From Arcobacter aquimarinus (GTDB lineage Bacteria; Campylobacterota; Campylobacteria; Campylobacterales; Arcobacteraceae): 64,000 nt of DNA. Of the stretch, positions 17,181-26,243 are shown one piece after another (the first letter of the stretch is position 1; the number at the start of each line of letters is the position of its first letter). The stretch is taken from positions 1,240,001 to 1,304,000 of the forward strand of contig NZ_CP030944.1 in NCBI RefSeq assembly GCF_013177635.1. The letters are read 5' to 3'. A program made the translations under genes and the position numbers. Under the pieces are notes generated by a model that saw only the letters and a program-made list of their open reading frames with translations, ran no database searches and had not been told where the DNA came from.

Positions 17181-19352
17181 ATGTCAATAGTTTGTGAATT
17201 TGATTTAAATGGAAAACAAGAAATTTTTGAATTTAATAAAGTTGCTAAACAAGCAAATGGAGCTGTTTTAGCAAAAATAGGAAATGCTGTAGTTTTGGCT
17301 ACTGTTGTAAGTGAATTTGATAATCCTGTTAGTGAAGATTTTACACCTTTAACTGTTCAATATATAGAAAAGACTTATGCAGCAGCTAAATTACCTGGTG
17401 GATTTATAAAAAGAGAAGGAAAACCAAGTGATTTTGAAACTTTAACATCAAGAGTAATAGATAGAAGTTTAAGACCTCTTTTTCCAAAAGGTTACGTATA
17501 TCCTACAACTATTACAGTTATGGTTTTAAGTGCAGATAAAGATGTTGATTTACAAACATTATCATTAAATGCTGCAAATGCTGCTTTATACACATCAAAT
17601 TTACCAATCAAGAAATCTGTTTGTGGTGTGAGAGTTGGAAGAATTGAAAATAATTATGTAATCAATCCAACACCAGAACAAATAGCTAATTCTACTTTAG
17701 ATTTATATGTTGCTGGATCTAAAGATGAATTATTAATGATAGAAATGAAGACTATATCTTCTAGTGAGTTAATTGAAGTTGATATTGAAGCTTTTACAAA
17801 AGTTCATAATGCAAATGAAATGAATGAAGATACATTAGTTGAAGCAATTACTTTTGCTCAAAATGCATTAAAAGAAGCAAATTTAACTTATGAAAAAGCT
17901 TTTGAAGAAGTTTCAAAAGAAAAAGTTCAAGTTGAATTAATTAAATTTACTATTGAAGAGTCTGTAATAAATTATGTTAGAGATAATTTTTCAAATGAAA
18001 TAAAAGAAGCTATAAAAAAACTTGCAAAAAGTGAAAGAGCTACTCAATTAAAAGATGTTGCAAAAATGATAGCTTCAAATGAATATTGTACAACTAATGA
18101 ATTAGAATTTAATACAATTTATGAAGCAGTTTCAATTGTAAAAAGAGAAATTGTAAGAAAAATGATAGTAAATGATAAAGTAAGAGCAGATGGAAGAGGT
18201 TTAAAAGATGTTAGACCAATTTCTATTGAAACAAATATTTTACCATCAACTCACTCTTCTTGTTTATTCACAAGAGGTGAAACACAAGCATTAGTTATAG
18301 GAACTATTGCAGGACCAAAAGATGGACAAATGTATGAAGTATTAACTGATAAATCAACTTCTATGGAAAGATTTATGGTTCATTATAACTTTCCAGGTTT
18401 CTCTGTTGGTGAAGCTAAACCTATGTTTGGAATAGGAAGACGTGAATTAGGACATGGTAATTTAGCTAAAAAAGCCCTTGAAACTACTATTGATGATGAT
18501 TACAATGAAACAGTAAGATTAGTTTCTGAAATTTTAGAATCAAATGGTTCTTCATCAATGGCAACTGTTTGTGGAGGTTCTTTAGCGCTAAAAGCAGCAG
18601 GTGTACCTATATCAAATCTTGTAGCTGGTGTTGCAATGGGAATGGTAGTAGAAAATGATAAATATTCTATTTTAACAGATATTATGGGACTTGAAGACCA
18701 TGATGGAGATATGGATTTTAAAGTTGCAGGAACTAATAAAGGAATTACTGCTTTACAAATGGATATTAAACTTGGTGGAATCGAATTATCAGTTTTAAAA
18801 GAAGCATTACTTCAAGCAAAAGAGGGTAGAGATCATATTTTAGGTTTAATGGAAGAAGCTGCTAAAGATATTGTACCAAGTGGTGCATTACCATTAGTTG
18901 AGCAATTTATAATAGATCCAAGTAAATTTATGGTTATTATAGGAAAAGCAGGTGCTACAATAAAAGAAATCATAGAAAGATTTACTGTTTCTATTGATCT
19001 TGACAGAGATAATGGAATTGTTAAAGTAAGTGGAGATAATAAACAAAATATTATGGATGCTTGTGAACATATAAAAACTATATCTAATAATGCATCACCA
19101 AGAAAAGAAACAAAAAATATAGATTTTGAAAAACTTTATCAAGTTGATGAAATAGTTACAGGTAAAGTTGAAAGAGTTGTAGATTTTGGAGCATTTATAC
19201 TTTTACCAAAAGGTGGAGAAGGATTATTACATATTTCAAAAATTTCTAAAGAAAGAGTAAATAATGTATCAGATATCTTATCTGTTGGTCAAGATATAGA
19301 AGTAAAAGTTTTAAAAGTAAAAAAAGACCGAATTGAATTATCTTCAAATTAA
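17181..19352 (+). CDS. pnp: Polyribonucleotide nucleotidyltransferase (PNPase)
   Basis: Phosphorolytic 3'-5' exoribonuclease and degradosome component. Two RNase PH domains (about 1-220 and 325-540) flank a helical domain. The second contains the catalytic region TDIMGLEDHDGDMDFK. The KH domain near 580 has IIGKAGATIKEI. The C-terminal S1 domain near 645-720 has TGKVERVVDFGAFILL. The 723-aa length is standard. It starts two bases after the PRTase gene, and its stop lies inside the stem of a terminator hairpin. Confidence 0.97.
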   Translation: MSIVCEFDLNGKQEIFEFNKVAKQANGAVLAKIGNAVVLATVVSEFDNPVSEDFTPLTVQYIEKTYAAAKLPGGFIKREGKPSDFETLTSRVIDRSLRPLFPKGYVYPTTITVMVLSADKDVDLQTLSLNAANAALYTSNLPIKKSVCGVRVGRIENNYVINPTPEQIANSTLDLYVAGSKDELLMIEMKTISSSELIEVDIEAFTKVHNANEMNEDTLVEAITFAQNALKEANLTYEKAFEEVSKEKVQVELIKFTIEESVINYVRDNFSNEIKEAIKKLAKSERATQLKDVAKMIASNEYCTTNELEFNTIYEAVSIVKREIVRKMIVNDKVRADGRGLKDVRPISIETNILPSTHSSCLFTRGETQALVIGTIAGPKDGQMYEVLTDKSTSMERFMVHYNFPGFSVGEAKPMFGIGRRELGHGNLAKKALETTIDDDYNETVRLVSEILESNGSSSMATVCGGSLALKAAGVPISNLVAGVAMGMVVENDKYSILTDIMGLEDHDGDMDFKVAGTNKGITALQMDIKLGGIELSVLKEALLQAKEGRDHILGLMEEAAKDIVPSGALPLVEQFIIDPSKFMVIIGKAGATIKEIIERFTVSIDLDRDNGIVKVSGDNKQNIMDACEHIKTISNNASPRKETKNIDFEKLYQVDEIVTGKVERVVDFGAFILLPKGGEGLLHISKISKERVNNVSDILSVGQDIEVKVLKVKKDRIELSSN

Positions 19353-19372
19353 TCCTTAATAAGGATTAATTT
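19346..19372 (+). terminator. Terminator hairpin after pnp
   Basis: Arms AAATTAATCCTT (19346-19357) and AAGGATTAATTT (19361-19372) pair perfectly over 12 bp with a 3-base loop; the pnp stop codon is within the 5' arm. A second hairpin follows at 19383-19400 (AACCCT / AGGGTT). Together they separate pnp from the chemotaxis operon. Confidence 0.75.
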
Positions 19373-19519
19373 AACTCTCCATAACCCTTAGAAAGGGTTT
19401 CATTTAATAATTATTTTTCCAATCTTAAAGATTTATAATAAAATCTAATCCTAAATTAATATTTCTTACGTTAGTATAAGTAAAATAATTTTTTATAAGT
19501 AAACTTAAGGGGTTTTAAT

Positions 19520-19888
19520 ATGGCTAAGCTTTTAATAGTGGATGATTCTACAATGCTAAGAGATATGCTCAACTATGCATTAAATGAAGGTGGATATACT
19601 GATGTTACTGAAGCTGTAGATGGAGTAGATGGTTTAGCAAAAGCAAAGGCTGCTGATTTTGATTTAATAATAACAGATGTAAATATGCCAAATATGGATG
19701 GATTAACATTAATAGGTGAATTAAGAAAAGTACCTCAATATTCAAAGAAACCGATTCTTGTACTTACAACAGAAAGAAGTGATGAAATGAAAGCGAAAGG
19801 TAAAGCAGCTGGGGCTACAGGATGGATTGTAAAGCCATTTGTTCCAGACCAGTTGTTAAAAGCAGTTAATATAGTTTTAAGTAGATAA
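19520..19888 (+). CDS. cheY: Chemotaxis response regulator CheY
   Basis: A 122-aa single-domain receiver. Visible are the acidic pair in IVDDST near residues 6-9, the phospho-acceptor Asp in IITDVNMPNMDG near 53, the switch Thr in VLTTERS, and the Lys in WIVKPFVP near 103. Phosphorylated CheY binds the flagellar switch. The ATG follows AAGGGG. First gene of the operon, 14 bases before cheA. A likely -10 (TATAAG) lies near 19476. Confidence 0.92.
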   Translation: MAKLLIVDDSTMLRDMLNYALNEGGYTDVTEAVDGVDGLAKAKAADFDLIITDVNMPNMDGLTLIGELRKVPQYSKKPILVLTTERSDEMKAKGKAAGATGWIVKPFVPDQLLKAVNIVLSR

Positions 19889-19902
19889 TAAAAGGATCTT
19901 TA

Positions 19903-22002
19903 ATGTCGTTCGATATTTCTAAATATAGGGAAATGTTTCTTGAAGAAGCTGCAGAACTTTTTGAGTCAGCTGATAATGTTCTTTTAGAAGCTGAAAATAA
20001 TGGTACTCTAACTGATGAAGAGATGGGTCAACTTTTTAGAGATGTTCATACTTTAAAAGGAAGTGGTGCTTCTGTTGAATTAGCTTTTTTTGCTGAATTT
20101 ACACATGACGTAGAAAACTTAATGGATAAATTAAGAAATCATAAAATTGAGTTTATCCCTGAAATGGCTGAAACACTAATTGATGGTCTTGATGTGATGA
20201 AAGAGATTCTAGAATTAGAAGTATCAAATAAACTTGATAGAGAAACATTTACTAGTATGACTAGTGCCTTATTGGATGAAATTAGAGCTTATTCAAGTGG
20301 GAATGTAGTTAAAAAAGAAGAACTAAAAGTTGAAACTAAAAAAGAAGAAGTAAAAATTCTTGAAGAAGTTAAAGAAGTTGAAAAAGAAGTATTAGATAGT
20401 GATAACTTTGGTTTCTTTGATGATGATTTAAACGAACAAAGAGATAATAAAAATAAACCTTATGGAATTTTTGCTGATGATGATATTGATGAAGCACATG
20501 AAAATATAGGTTTTTATGATGATGATTTACAAACTATTTCAAAAAATACAAAAGATAGTGATTTTAAAATATCTTCAGAAGATAAAGAAAATTTTGGTTT
20601 CTTTGACGATGTACCAGAAATTACTCCAACATCTATTATGCAAACAAATGATATAGAAGAAGAGAATATCAAAAATGAAGAAAAAAAGGAAGTTAATCAA
20701 GTAGCAACTACAGAAAAAACTCCTTTAAGAAAACCTAGAGAAACAACTAATAATGAAGAAGATAGTGGGAAAAAATCAGTTTCAAACAATAATAATAGCA
20801 TTAGAGTTAATTTAGATAAAATTGACTTACTAATGAATAATGTTGGAGATTTAGTTATTACAAATGCAATGTTAACTCAATTTTCATCAACAATTGAAGA
20901 ATCAAAAACAAGAAATTCTGTTTTAGAAAGATTAGAATTACTTGAAAGACATATCAGAGATATGCAAGATTCTATTATGAGTATTAGAATGGTTCCTATG
21001 GATTCTATTTATTCAAAATTCCCAAAAGTTGTTAGAGATATTTCTAAAAAATTAGGTAAAAAAGTTGAGTTTAAACATTATGGAGATAATGTTGAAATTG
21101 ATAAAGCAATGATTGAAGGATTAACAGACCCTTTAATGCATATTATTAGAAATTCTTTAGACCATGGAATAGAAACACCAGCTGAAAGAGAATTAACAGG
21201 AAAAGCTGAAGTTGGTTCAATTAGCATTTCAGCAGAACAAGCTAATGGTCAAATGATTATTACCATTGAAGATGATGGTAAAGGTATAAATTCTGAAAAA
21301 GTTGCACAAAAAGCTTTAGAACAAGGTCAAATTGATGAAAATCAATATAATACTATGACAGAAAATGAAAAAGCAATGTTAATTTTTGGAGCAGGAGTTT
21401 CAACTGCAGATCAAATTACTGATATTTCAGGTCGTGGTGTTGGAATGGACGTTGTTAAAACAAATATCCATAAACTAGGTGGTGCAATTAAACTTGATAC
21501 CCATATAGGTGAGGGTACAACAATAACTATTATGTTACCTTTAACACTTGCTATTTTGGATGGATTAGATATCAGAGTTGGTAATCAAAAATATATTTTA
21601 CCTTTAAGTTCAATTGTTGAATCATTACAACCAACATCAGAGATGATTAAGAAAATTGGTGATGGAACACAAGATTTATTAATGCTTAGAGAAGAATTTA
21701 TTCCTGTTGTTAAACTACATCAATTATTTGGTTTAGAAAAAAGTTTTGAAAAACTAGAAGATGGAATGTTAATAGTTGTAAAATCAGGAAATACAAAAGT
21801 AGCTCTTTCTATTGATGAATTTTTAAATCAACATCAAGTGGTTGTAAAACCTTTAGATAAAAATTTTAGAAGTGTTCAAGGAATTGGTGCAGCAACAGTA
21901 AGAGGGGATGGAAGTATAGGTTTAATTTTAGATGTAGTTGGAATAATAAATGCACAAATTAAAATTGAAAAAGATATGAATGCAGCAAGAAGGGCTTCTT
22001 AA
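19903..22002 (+). CDS. cheA: Chemotaxis histidine kinase CheA
   Basis: Sensor kinase of the chemoreceptor array, 699 aa. The HPt domain at about 1-125 has the phosphorylated His49 in VHTLKGSGAS. A long acidic linker at 135-295 contains four copies of a G(F/I)(F/Y)xDD motif. The P3 dimerisation domain (about 300-370) has LDKIDLLMNNVGDLVI. The ATPase has the N box IIRNSLDHG, G1 DDGKGI and G2 GRGVGMDVV. The C-terminal CheW-like domain begins near 550. No C-terminal receiver is present, unlike the CheAY fusions of Helicobacter; the separate CheY upstream fits this. Confidence 0.95.
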   Translation: MSFDISKYREMFLEEAAELFESADNVLLEAENNGTLTDEEMGQLFRDVHTLKGSGASVELAFFAEFTHDVENLMDKLRNHKIEFIPEMAETLIDGLDVMKEILELEVSNKLDRETFTSMTSALLDEIRAYSSGNVVKKEELKVETKKEEVKILEEVKEVEKEVLDSDNFGFFDDDLNEQRDNKNKPYGIFADDDIDEAHENIGFYDDDLQTISKNTKDSDFKISSEDKENFGFFDDVPEITPTSIMQTNDIEEENIKNEEKKEVNQVATTEKTPLRKPRETTNNEEDSGKKSVSNNNNSIRVNLDKIDLLMNNVGDLVITNAMLTQFSSTIEESKTRNSVLERLELLERHIRDMQDSIMSIRMVPMDSIYSKFPKVVRDISKKLGKKVEFKHYGDNVEIDKAMIEGLTDPLMHIIRNSLDHGIETPAERELTGKAEVGSISISAEQANGQMIITIEDDGKGINSEKVAQKALEQGQIDENQYNTMTENEKAMLIFGAGVSTADQITDISGRGVGMDVVKTNIHKLGGAIKLDTHIGEGTTITIMLPLTLAILDGLDIRVGNQKYILPLSSIVESLQPTSEMIKKIGDGTQDLLMLREEFIPVVKLHQLFGLEKSFEKLEDGMLIVVKSGNTKVALSIDEFLNQHQVVVKPLDKNFRSVQGIGAATVRGDGSIGLILDVVGIINAQIKIEKDMNAARRAS

Positions 22003-22007
22003 AAAAA

Positions 22008-22853
22008 ATGAGATATACAACTCAGGATGTTCATGACAAAGTAAAAAAGCTTCTTTATTCTTTAACAGGCATTACATTGTCTGATAATAAAGATATTATG
22101 ATTTCAAATAGAATTGATAAATTAAAGAGAAATTGTAGATATTCAGGCGATATTATGGATTTATTAATCTCAATAGAGCAGGGAAATTATGTAACAGAAT
22201 TTATTAATTCTTTTACTACAAATAAAACTCATTTTTTTAGAGAAGATTTTCATTTTGTTGATTTAAAAGATAGAGTTCTTCCTTCTTTTGCAAATAGTGG
22301 AACTAAAATTAATATGTATTGCTCCGCTTCCTCTACAGGTGAAGAACCTTATTCTATGGCAATGACCATTTTAAAGGCTATAGAGGATTTAGGAAGAAAT
22401 ATTAATGCATCAATAATTGCAACAGATATAGATACAAATGTTTTACAGTATGCAGCTGATGGTATATACAGATACTCTAAATCTTCAAAAGAATTTCCAG
22501 AGTGGATAAAACCTCAAAAATATTTTAAAAGAAGAGTTCAAAAAAATCTTGCTGGCGAAGAAGTTTTGATTAAAGTAAATGATGAATTAAAAAAAATGAT
22601 TACATTTCATGTGATGAATTTAAATGATTCTTCATATCCTTTTTCTCAAAATCAATTTGATGTAATTTTTTGTAGAAATGTATTAATATACTTTTCTGCT
22701 GAAGACCAAAATAAAATACTTAAAAAATTATTTAAACATCTAAAAATAGGTGGGACCTTATATTTAGGACATTCAGAGAACCCGCAGGATTTAGTACATT
22801 ATGTAAAAAGGGTTGGACAAAATATTTTCGTAAAAGAAAAGGAAATAACTTGA
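22008..22853 (+). CDS. cheR: Chemoreceptor methyltransferase CheR
   Basis: Methylates receptor glutamates using S-adenosylmethionine. The N-terminal helical domain (about 1-75) is followed by the SAM-binding fold with FTTNKTHFFRE near 67, CSASSTGEEPYSMA near 105 and VIFCRNVLIYF near 220. At 281 aa it is the usual CheR length, without the C-terminal pentapeptide-binding extension. The TGA overlaps the TTG start of cheD. Confidence 0.93.
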   Translation: MRYTTQDVHDKVKKLLYSLTGITLSDNKDIMISNRIDKLKRNCRYSGDIMDLLISIEQGNYVTEFINSFTTNKTHFFREDFHFVDLKDRVLPSFANSGTKINMYCSASSTGEEPYSMAMTILKAIEDLGRNINASIIATDIDTNVLQYAADGIYRYSKSSKEFPEWIKPQKYFKRRVQKNLAGEEVLIKVNDELKKMITFHVMNLNDSSYPFSQNQFDVIFCRNVLIYFSAEDQNKILKKLFKHLKIGGTLYLGHSENPQDLVHYVKRVGQNIFVKEKEIT

Positions 22854-23527
22854 TAGTAATTGGACATAAAGATGGAAGTATAGAAAAAACTTCATCAGTT
22901 AGATTTACACAAAAGACAAAAGGATATCCAACTCATACTGTAATTGGTGGAGAGTTTGCTGTTGGTAGTGATACTGAAGAAATAGCTTTTAAAACTTTAC
23001 TTGGTTCTTGTGTTGCTATTATGTTTTATGATAAAGTAAAAAAAATAAAAGGGATGAATCATTTTTTGCTTCCTAAAACAAATAATACTAATGATGATAT
23101 GAAATATGGTTTATATTCTGTTGAAGCCATGCTAAATGAAATGTATAAATTAGGATGCAGTAAAGCTAATATGCTAGCTAAAATATCAGGTGGTGCTGAT
23201 ATTATGCAAATTAATATGTCAAGTCAATCTATAGGTTTTAGAAATGTAGAATTTGCAAAAGATTTTTGTAAATCAGAAGGATTTAAATTAATAAGTGAAC
23301 ATACACGTGGTGAACATGGAAGATTGATTTTATTAGCAAATGATTTTGAAACATTTATTAAAGTTACACAAAAATCTGAAACTGATAATAAAATTCTATC
23401 TGAAGAAAAAACACTACAACAAGAGATTACAAAAGCACCTGTTATCAAAGAATATGTTGGTGGAGTGGACTTATTTGGTATTGATACTAAAGAAGTTGAG
23501 CCTCAAATGGAAATTGAACTTTTCTAA
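22850..23527 (+). CDS. cheD: Chemoreceptor glutamine deamidase CheD
   Basis: Deamidates glutamine side chains on receptors. The catalytic Cys is in TLLGSCVAIMFYD near residue 51 and the His in KGMNHFLLPK near 70; KISGGADIM follows. The 225-aa protein is longer than the usual 160, with a C-terminal extension rich in charged residues that ends ...GIDTKEVEPQMEIELF. The start is TTG at 22850 inside the end of cheR, implying coupled translation. Confidence 0.88.
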   Translation: MIVIGHKDGSIEKTSSVRFTQKTKGYPTHTVIGGEFAVGSDTEEIAFKTLLGSCVAIMFYDKVKKIKGMNHFLLPKTNNTNDDMKYGLYSVEAMLNEMYKLGCSKANMLAKISGGADIMQINMSSQSIGFRNVEFAKDFCKSEGFKLISEHTRGEHGRLILLANDFETFIKVTQKSETDNKILSEEKTLQQEITKAPVIKEYVGGVDLFGIDTKEVEPQMEIELF

Positions 23528-23557
23528 AATAAAAAAGTAGGGTAGAGGTAAAATAGT

Positions 23558-24631
23558 TTGTATACAGTTTTAGTGATAGATGATTCTCCTTCAATGAGAA
23601 GAATCATAAAAGATATGATTAACTCTATTGACGAATTTGAAGTTGTTTGTGTTGCAACAGATGCTTATGATGCAAGAGAAAAAATCAAGGAATATGAACC
23701 TGATTTGGTTACAATAGATATTAATATGCCCAAAATGGACGGTGTTACATTTTTAAGAAATTTAATGAGACTTCACCCTATGCCGGCTGTTGTTATTTCA
23801 GGTGAAAGTGTAAGAGGGAATGATATTTTTGATGATGGTGCTGTAGGTTTTATTCCTAAACCTGAGACAGGTGAATCGATGAATTCATTTCAAGAAAGAA
23901 TTAAAGATACGCTTTTAAATTTAACATTTTTATTAAAAAGATATACATTAAAAAAGCCTCCTGCTCTTAAAAAAAATCCTAAATCTTCATCAAATATTGA
24001 GTTCAAAATTCATCCTGATGAAGTTATACCATTAAAAGCTGCGATATTCCCTGGTATGAAGTTAATAGCAATAGGTTCTTCAACGGGAGGAGTAGAATCT
24101 TTATTAAAAGTTTTTAGAAGACTTCCAGCTGGCTTACCACCTATTTTAATAACTCAACATATTCCTTATGGTTTTTCTAATTCTTTTGCTCATAGATTAA
24201 ATGATAATTCAGAAGTTATAGTTTGTGAAGCAAAAGATGGAATGATTTTAGAAAGAGGTCATGGTTATTTAGCTCCGGGAAATATGCATTTAACAATTGA
24301 AAAGTATGCAAATGAATATAGAACAAAACTTTTGGATACAAAAAAAGTTAGTCAACATAAACCAAGTGTTGATGTTTTATTTAGATCAGTTAATAATGCA
24401 GTTGGTGGTAGTGCTATGGCTATCATGATGACAGGAATGGGTGATGATGGAACAATTGCAATGAAAGAGCTTCATGATAACGGTGCATATACAGTTGCAC
24501 AAAACGAAGAGAGTTGTGTTGTTTTTGGAATGCCGATGAAAGCCATTCAAGCAGGTGCAGTAAAAGACATAGTTCATTTAGATGAAATTGCTGATTATAT
24601 AATTGAATTCTCAAAAGGAAGAAGGAAATAG
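23558..24631 (+). CDS. cheB: Chemotaxis methylesterase/glutaminase CheB
   Basis: Removes methyl groups from receptors. The N-terminal receiver (about 1-120) has VIDDSPSMRR and the phospho-Asp in TIDINMPKMDG. A linker leads to the C-terminal methylesterase domain with the catalytic Ser in IGSSTGGVE near 170, the His in ITQHIPYGFS near 197, and the Asp in MTGMGDDGT near 290. The 357-aa length is standard. The start is TTG at 23558, giving MYTVLVIDD. Last gene of the che operon; no cheW lies here. Confidence 0.94.
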   Translation: MYTVLVIDDSPSMRRIIKDMINSIDEFEVVCVATDAYDAREKIKEYEPDLVTIDINMPKMDGVTFLRNLMRLHPMPAVVISGESVRGNDIFDDGAVGFIPKPETGESMNSFQERIKDTLLNLTFLLKRYTLKKPPALKKNPKSSSNIEFKIHPDEVIPLKAAIFPGMKLIAIGSSTGGVESLLKVFRRLPAGLPPILITQHIPYGFSNSFAHRLNDNSEVIVCEAKDGMILERGHGYLAPGNMHLTIEKYANEYRTKLLDTKKVSQHKPSVDVLFRSVNNAVGGSAMAIMMTGMGDDGTIAMKELHDNGAYTVAQNEESCVVFGMPMKAIQAGAVKDIVHLDEIADYIIEFSKGRRK

Positions 24632-24642
24632 CTTCTTCCTTT
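24614..24642 (+). terminator. Terminator of the chemotaxis operon
   Basis: Arms AAAGGAAGAAG (24614-24624) and CTTCTTCCTTT (24632-24642) form an 11-bp perfect stem with a 7-base loop across the cheB stop. It marks the last clearly native base before the foreign island. Confidence 0.8.
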
Positions 24643-24688
24643 AATATGTTTTAGTATTGAAAACTTTAATTATATATAGTATAATAAA

Positions 24689-24702
24689 TATAATACTATA
24701 AA
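24689..24702 (+). repeat. Left copy of a 14-bp direct repeat flanking the island
   Basis: TATAATACTATAAA, identical to 44799-44812. It overlaps an imperfect palindrome at 24675-24700 whose outer arms TATAGTAT and ATACTATA are perfect. This structure could be a recombinase core site, but chance similarity in AT-rich DNA is possible. Confidence 0.35.
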
Positions 24703-24791
24703 AAGTGATTGTAGTATTTTTCTAAAGAAATTTATATTTTTTATATATTAATTAAGTACAAAATTATAGTAATAAATATAATATTGTAATA

Positions 24792-26243
24792 ATGAATAAA
24801 CAAAATAATTCTCCCAAATTTCATACTGTTGTTACTATAAATGTTAGAACAGAATTTATTACTAGAAATTTTAAAGTAATATTTACTAATAATGGTATTT
24901 TTTATCCTTTGCTTGACTATTTTATTAATAATCAATTTAAAAGTATTTCTTGGCAAAATAATGCAACATATATAGTTGGTTTATTTATTGATTATATTTT
25001 TGTGAACAAGAATTTTGATTTAAATAATGATAGAAATAGAAAAATCTATTTTATGCCAAATTTTATTAAATTATTACAAAATGGTAGTATTACGAATGAA
25101 GGTGAAGATTCTTTAGAATTATTTTGGTTTCCTAAAAAAATTTCTAGAGTTAATTCATTAATAAATGTACTTTATAGTTTTTTAGATTGGTACTATAAAA
25201 AGAGTAGAAATAAAGATAGTATTTTTGTTAAAGATTATAACGATTTATCAATGAATGAGAAAATATTATATCTTAGACATTGGAATAATAAAAGGCAAAC
25301 CTCATTATTAAGCCATATAAAAACTTTGGATAAGAATCCTTCAGCTATATATGAAATTAACAAAAAAGTTAATTTTTTTAAATCAGAAATATATGATATT
25401 AAATATTTTGATAACAGTAAAATAATAGATTTATTATTTACGGGATTTAAAAGAGGTTCTGATTCATATGATATAAGAAATATTATGATTACTATATTAA
25501 TGCATTTTGGAGGAACAAGATTATCTGAGCCTTTTCATTTATTTGTTAATGATGTTATGGAAGATCCAAATAATCCAGGATGTGCATTAGTAAAATTATA
25601 TCATCCAGAAGATGGTTATATAACTTATTTTGATAAATACACTAATAAAACTGTTGAATTAACAAGAAAAGAATATTTACAAAAGAAATACAATCTGACA
25701 CCTAGAAATTTACAAACAGGAACAAATCATGCTGGCTGGAAAGATTTAGCACTGGATAAAACAGGGAAATTTAATTATGCTATAGTTTATTGGTTTCCAA
25801 CTTGGGCAGGTAAATTATTTTGGGATTTATATAAAAAATATATAATGGAAATACGACCTAAAAATTTATATAATCCATATTTATTTGTTAGCACTCATCA
25901 TAAAAGTTTTGGATTACCATATACAATTAATGCTTTTAGAGATTCTCATAAAAATGCTATAAAAAAAATCAAATTACATTATAAAAAAGAATTTGGAACA
26001 ACACCTCATTCTCATAGACATGCATATGGTCAAAATTTACATAATAGTGGTCTTTCTAAAAACATCATTCAAAAAGCCCTACATCATAAATCACCATTTA
26101 GTCAAATGGTATATACATTACCTTCTGTTGAAAAAATTAATCAAGTATTAAATGAAGCAAGCAATAATATAAATGAACAAATATTTATAGAAAAAAACAA
26201 TGAAAATTTTTTTGAAAATTTAAAGGAGAAGTTTCTTAGATGA
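24792..26243 (+). CDS. Tyrosine recombinase, GmtY-like (gamma-mobile-trio)
   Basis: A 483-aa site-specific recombinase. The catalytic residues of the tyrosine family are visible: Arg near 243 in FGGTRLSEP, the H-x-x-R box near 406-409 in PHSHRHAYG, His in KALHHKSPF, and the nucleophile Tyr near 441 in MVYTLP. The N-terminal 200 residues are a predicted helical DNA-binding region. Its length, its place as first gene of a coupled trio and the partners' motifs match GmtY of gamma-mobile-trio elements, which carry defence cargo in Vibrio and relatives. A Tn554-type TnpA is the alternative. Its TGA overlaps the next ATG. No clear Shine-Dalgarno sequence precedes the start. Confidence 0.75.
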   Translation: MNKQNNSPKFHTVVTINVRTEFITRNFKVIFTNNGIFYPLLDYFINNQFKSISWQNNATYIVGLFIDYIFVNKNFDLNNDRNRKIYFMPNFIKLLQNGSITNEGEDSLELFWFPKKISRVNSLINVLYSFLDWYYKKSRNKDSIFVKDYNDLSMNEKILYLRHWNNKRQTSLLSHIKTLDKNPSAIYEINKKVNFFKSEIYDIKYFDNSKIIDLLFTGFKRGSDSYDIRNIMITILMHFGGTRLSEPFHLFVNDVMEDPNNPGCALVKLYHPEDGYITYFDKYTNKTVELTRKEYLQKKYNLTPRNLQTGTNHAGWKDLALDKTGKFNYAIVYWFPTWAGKLFWDLYKKYIMEIRPKNLYNPYLFVSTHHKSFGLPYTINAFRDSHKNAIKKIKLHYKKEFGTTPHSHRHAYGQNLHNSGLSKNIIQKALHHKSPFSQMVYTLPSVEKINQVLNEASNNINEQIFIEKNNENFFENLKEKFLR

